Source: Nitrososphaerota archaeon (GTDB lineage: Archaea; Thermoproteota; Nitrososphaeria; Nitrososphaerales; JACPRH01). Taken from it: a DNA stretch of 7,058 nucleotides. Position 1 is the stretch's first letter; each line of letters starts with the position of its first letter. Shown here in pieces: positions 5,913 to 7,058 of the stretch. A program made the translations under genes and the position numbers. Location of the stretch: contig JARPAQ010000160.1 of NCBI GenBank assembly GCA_029460375.1, positions 1 through 7,058 of the forward strand, in the 5' to 3' direction. The notes under the pieces are model-generated. The model was not told the origin of the DNA. It did no database searches and saw only the letters and a program-made list of their open reading frames with translations.

Positions 5913-6296
5913 TCAGCCTTCCTCTGACACGAGTTCCTGATACTTTGATGGACATTTGACCAGAACCTTCTCTGCTTGAAAGACACCGTCTATGTACTCC
6001 CCTATTGCTACTACCTCTGTAGCGTTCTGAAGGTTGCTGACCATACCTCTATGCTGAACCTGTACGACACTGTCGCCATCAGTAATATCGAATGAAAGTA
6101 AGCCTAAATCTTTGTCAAAATGTATGCTGTCCACCAATACGTCTCCGTAGACCTGTACATTTCTATTCGCTACATCATCTGTCTTAAGTTCTGTGACACT
6201 AATATACGGTGAAATGTTCTCCGTGAAGAGACCAGCCATAAGTACAAGAAACAGAGCTGGAAGAACTATTATTACCAGAAGTTTACCTTTTTTCAA
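5913..6296 (-). CDS. ccmE: CcmE haem chaperone, CxxxY (Cys-type) variant
   Basis: Outer-face haem carrier anchored by one N-terminal helix (about residues 5-24 after MKKGK). It receives haem from CcmC and hands it to CcmF. The body is the OB-fold of the family: VQVYGDVL (47-54), LLSFDITDGDSVVQVQHRG (66-84), EVVAIGEY (94-101) and FQAEKVLVKCPSKY (106-119). The haem-binding motif, HxxxY in E. coli, is CPSKY here: C115 replaces the histidine that binds haem covalently, and Y119 is kept. This CxxxY form is known from archaea and some bacteria. Length (127) is a little below the E. coli protein, mainly through a shorter tail. TTG 6294-6296 is the start; its TTGA overlaps the stop of the upstream gene by 4 nt, and GGTGAAGG lies 7 nt ahead. 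Confidence 0.96.
   Translation of the reverse strand: MKKGKLLVIIVLPALFLVLMAGLFTENISPYISVTELKTDDVANRNVQVYGDVLVDSIHFDKDLGLLSFDITDGDSVVQVQHRGMVSNLQNATEVVAIGEYIDGVFQAEKVLVKCPSKYQELVSEEG
5917..5924 (-). promoter_or_regulatory. Shine-Dalgarno GAGGAAGG deciding the TTG start of ccmF
   Basis: Sits in the last codons of ccmE, 7 nt from TTG 5909. It supports the TTG start and suggests that ccmF translation follows that of ccmE. Confidence 0.75.
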
Positions 6297-7058
6297 CTCT
6301 TAACCTTCACCCTTGAATATTCCTGAACTCTACTCTTGATCTTCTCCAACTGTGTCGTATACTTCAGCTTAAGCTTAAGATATTCAACTTCTTTTATCTT
6401 TCCCTCAGCAAAGTCCTTCTCTAACTCCTCCAACACAGAAGACAACGCCTCCTCCTCAGATTTCAACCGCTCAATAGATATGCGAGTACCTCTGAAACCA
6501 TATACGACACCACCAATAATCAGAACCGCTAACACACCTGTACCGATCCATATCAGATTCATCCCGCCAGTCTTGTAACCCTCAACTGTAATCGAAAAAC
6601 CTTGACCGCTAAACACACTGGGAATACTATAAGCATCGAACGTCTGCTCATTAATATCTATCAACCCCTCACTCTGCAGATTCTCGGTAGAAAGGACATT
6701 CAAATTATCAGCGCTTACTGTAACGATTACTATAGCGGTGTCGTAGTACGCCCTCTTGGCAAGTGAGTACTCAGCTGTGTCAGGGTCGAGCCTGTATCTG
6801 AGGTCTATGGTCTGCGTTCCGTTGGGCATCAAAGGTTCAGGTATTTCGAAGAAGAAGCCAAAGTCAGTTCGCTCTACACAGCAGCTATGAGCACTTTGAA
6901 AATTCTTGAACCCTTCAGGCATAGCGATCTTTATGATTGTACCGTTATACACGCTGTTCCCAAAGTTTGTGAACTGCAAAAATTCTGTAATATTCAGATA
7001 GTTATCACCACGAGATATAGCTAGATGATGAAACTCGACGATGATATCTTCATCAGAC
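6293..7058 (-). CDS. Unrecognised membrane protein with CcmI-like cytoplasmic coil, partial at right edge
   Basis: Not recognised as a named family. The frame is open to the window edge, so the true start lies outside; 254 residues are visible and the TTG at 6977-6979 is probably internal. Residue numbers here count from that TTG. The outer part (upstream residues to about 138) is beta-rich, including NITEFLQFTNFG, IIKIAMPEGFKNF and a PLMPNGTQTIDLRYRL strand pair, like an immunoglobulin-type or carbohydrate-domain sandwich. It carries a vicinal C33-C34. One membrane helix (about 142-163) follows, then a highly charged coil (168-222) with EELEKDFAEGKIKEVEYLKL (184-203). That pattern, D-x(4)-GKI-x-E-x-EY, resembles the inner N-terminal module of CcmI-type proteins, in reversed overall topology. 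No signal peptide is visible because the 5' end is cut. It overlaps ccmE by 4 nt, so a role in cytochrome c maturation is likely but inferred. Confidence 0.8.
   Translation of the reverse strand, partial: SDEDIIVEFHHLAISRGDNYLNITEFLQFTNFGNSVYNGTIIKIAMPEGFKNFQSAHSCCVERTDFGFFFEIPEPLMPNGTQTIDLRYRLDPDTAEYSLAKRAYYDTAIVIVTVSADNLNVLSTENLQSEGLIDINEQTFDAYSIPSVFSGQGFSITVEGYKTGGMNLIWIGTGVLAVLIIGGVVYGFRGTRISIERLKSEEEALSSVLEELEKDFAEGKIKEVEYLKLKLKYTTQLEKIKSRVQEYSRVKVKS
6304..6311 (-). promoter_or_regulatory. Shine-Dalgarno GGTGAAGG deciding the TTG start of ccmE
   Basis: Lies inside the 3' end of the upstream membrane protein gene, 7 nt from TTG 6296. Together with the 4-nt TTGA overlap it points to coupled translation. 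Confidence 0.75.

Noticed and set aside
1..7058. CRISPR array, insertion sequence, tRNA or rRNA
   Set aside because: No regularly spaced repeats, no transposase-like frame or terminal inverted repeats, and no tRNA/rRNA-like sequence were seen; the window is almost fully coding.

Overview
The window carries a cytochrome c maturation locus (System I, Ccm) beside the genes of a Rieske/cytochrome b complex. The organism looks archaeal. Arg codons are mostly AGA/AGG and Ile is often ATA. Several genes start with TTG or GTG behind GGAGG/GGTGA-type Shine-Dalgarno sequences. The one real intergenic gap holds AT-rich TATA-like boxes rather than -35/-10 promoters. CcmE is the CxxxY variant known mainly from archaea and some bacteria. 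The lineage cannot be fixed from sequence alone; a cytochrome-rich thermoproteotal or euryarchaeal lineage would fit, and a bacterium with a variant System I is not fully excluded.

Layout. The 5' part of a cytochrome b gene (450 to 1, minus strand) runs off the left edge. A 163-bp divergent promoter region (451-613) separates it from a plus-strand run: Rieske iron-sulfur protein (614-1165), ccmC (1222-1896), a 45-codon ccmD candidate with a GTG start (1902-2039), ccmA (2098-2757) and ccmB (2760-3437). A minus-strand run converges on it, read right to left: an unrecognised membrane protein cut by the right edge (7058-6293), ccmE (6296-5913), ccmF (5909-3987) and a ccmH-like gene (about 3985-3440). 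The two runs end 2 nt apart. Genes in the minus run overlap or nearly touch and share Shine-Dalgarno sites 7 nt from their starts.

How it works together. CcmABCD would load haem onto CcmE and release holo-CcmE; CcmF, with CcmH, would pass haem from CcmE to apocytochromes outside the membrane. No CcmG/thioredoxin and no TPR-type CcmI is seen. The unrecognised gene upstream of ccmE has an outer beta-rich domain, one membrane helix and a charged cytoplasmic coil that resembles the inner part of CcmI, so it may do part of that job. The Rieske protein sits at the head of the ccm run, and cytochrome b carries a Cys at the place where b6-type cytochromes bind an extra haem (c_n/c_i).

Most interesting points: a CxxxY CcmE together with a CcmH-like protein, although this CcmE variant was described as belonging to systems without CcmH; the CcmH-like protein with a CxCxC cluster and a probable CTG start that restores its signal peptide; the small ccmD; the candidate CcmI substitute; and the b6-type Cys in cytochrome b.
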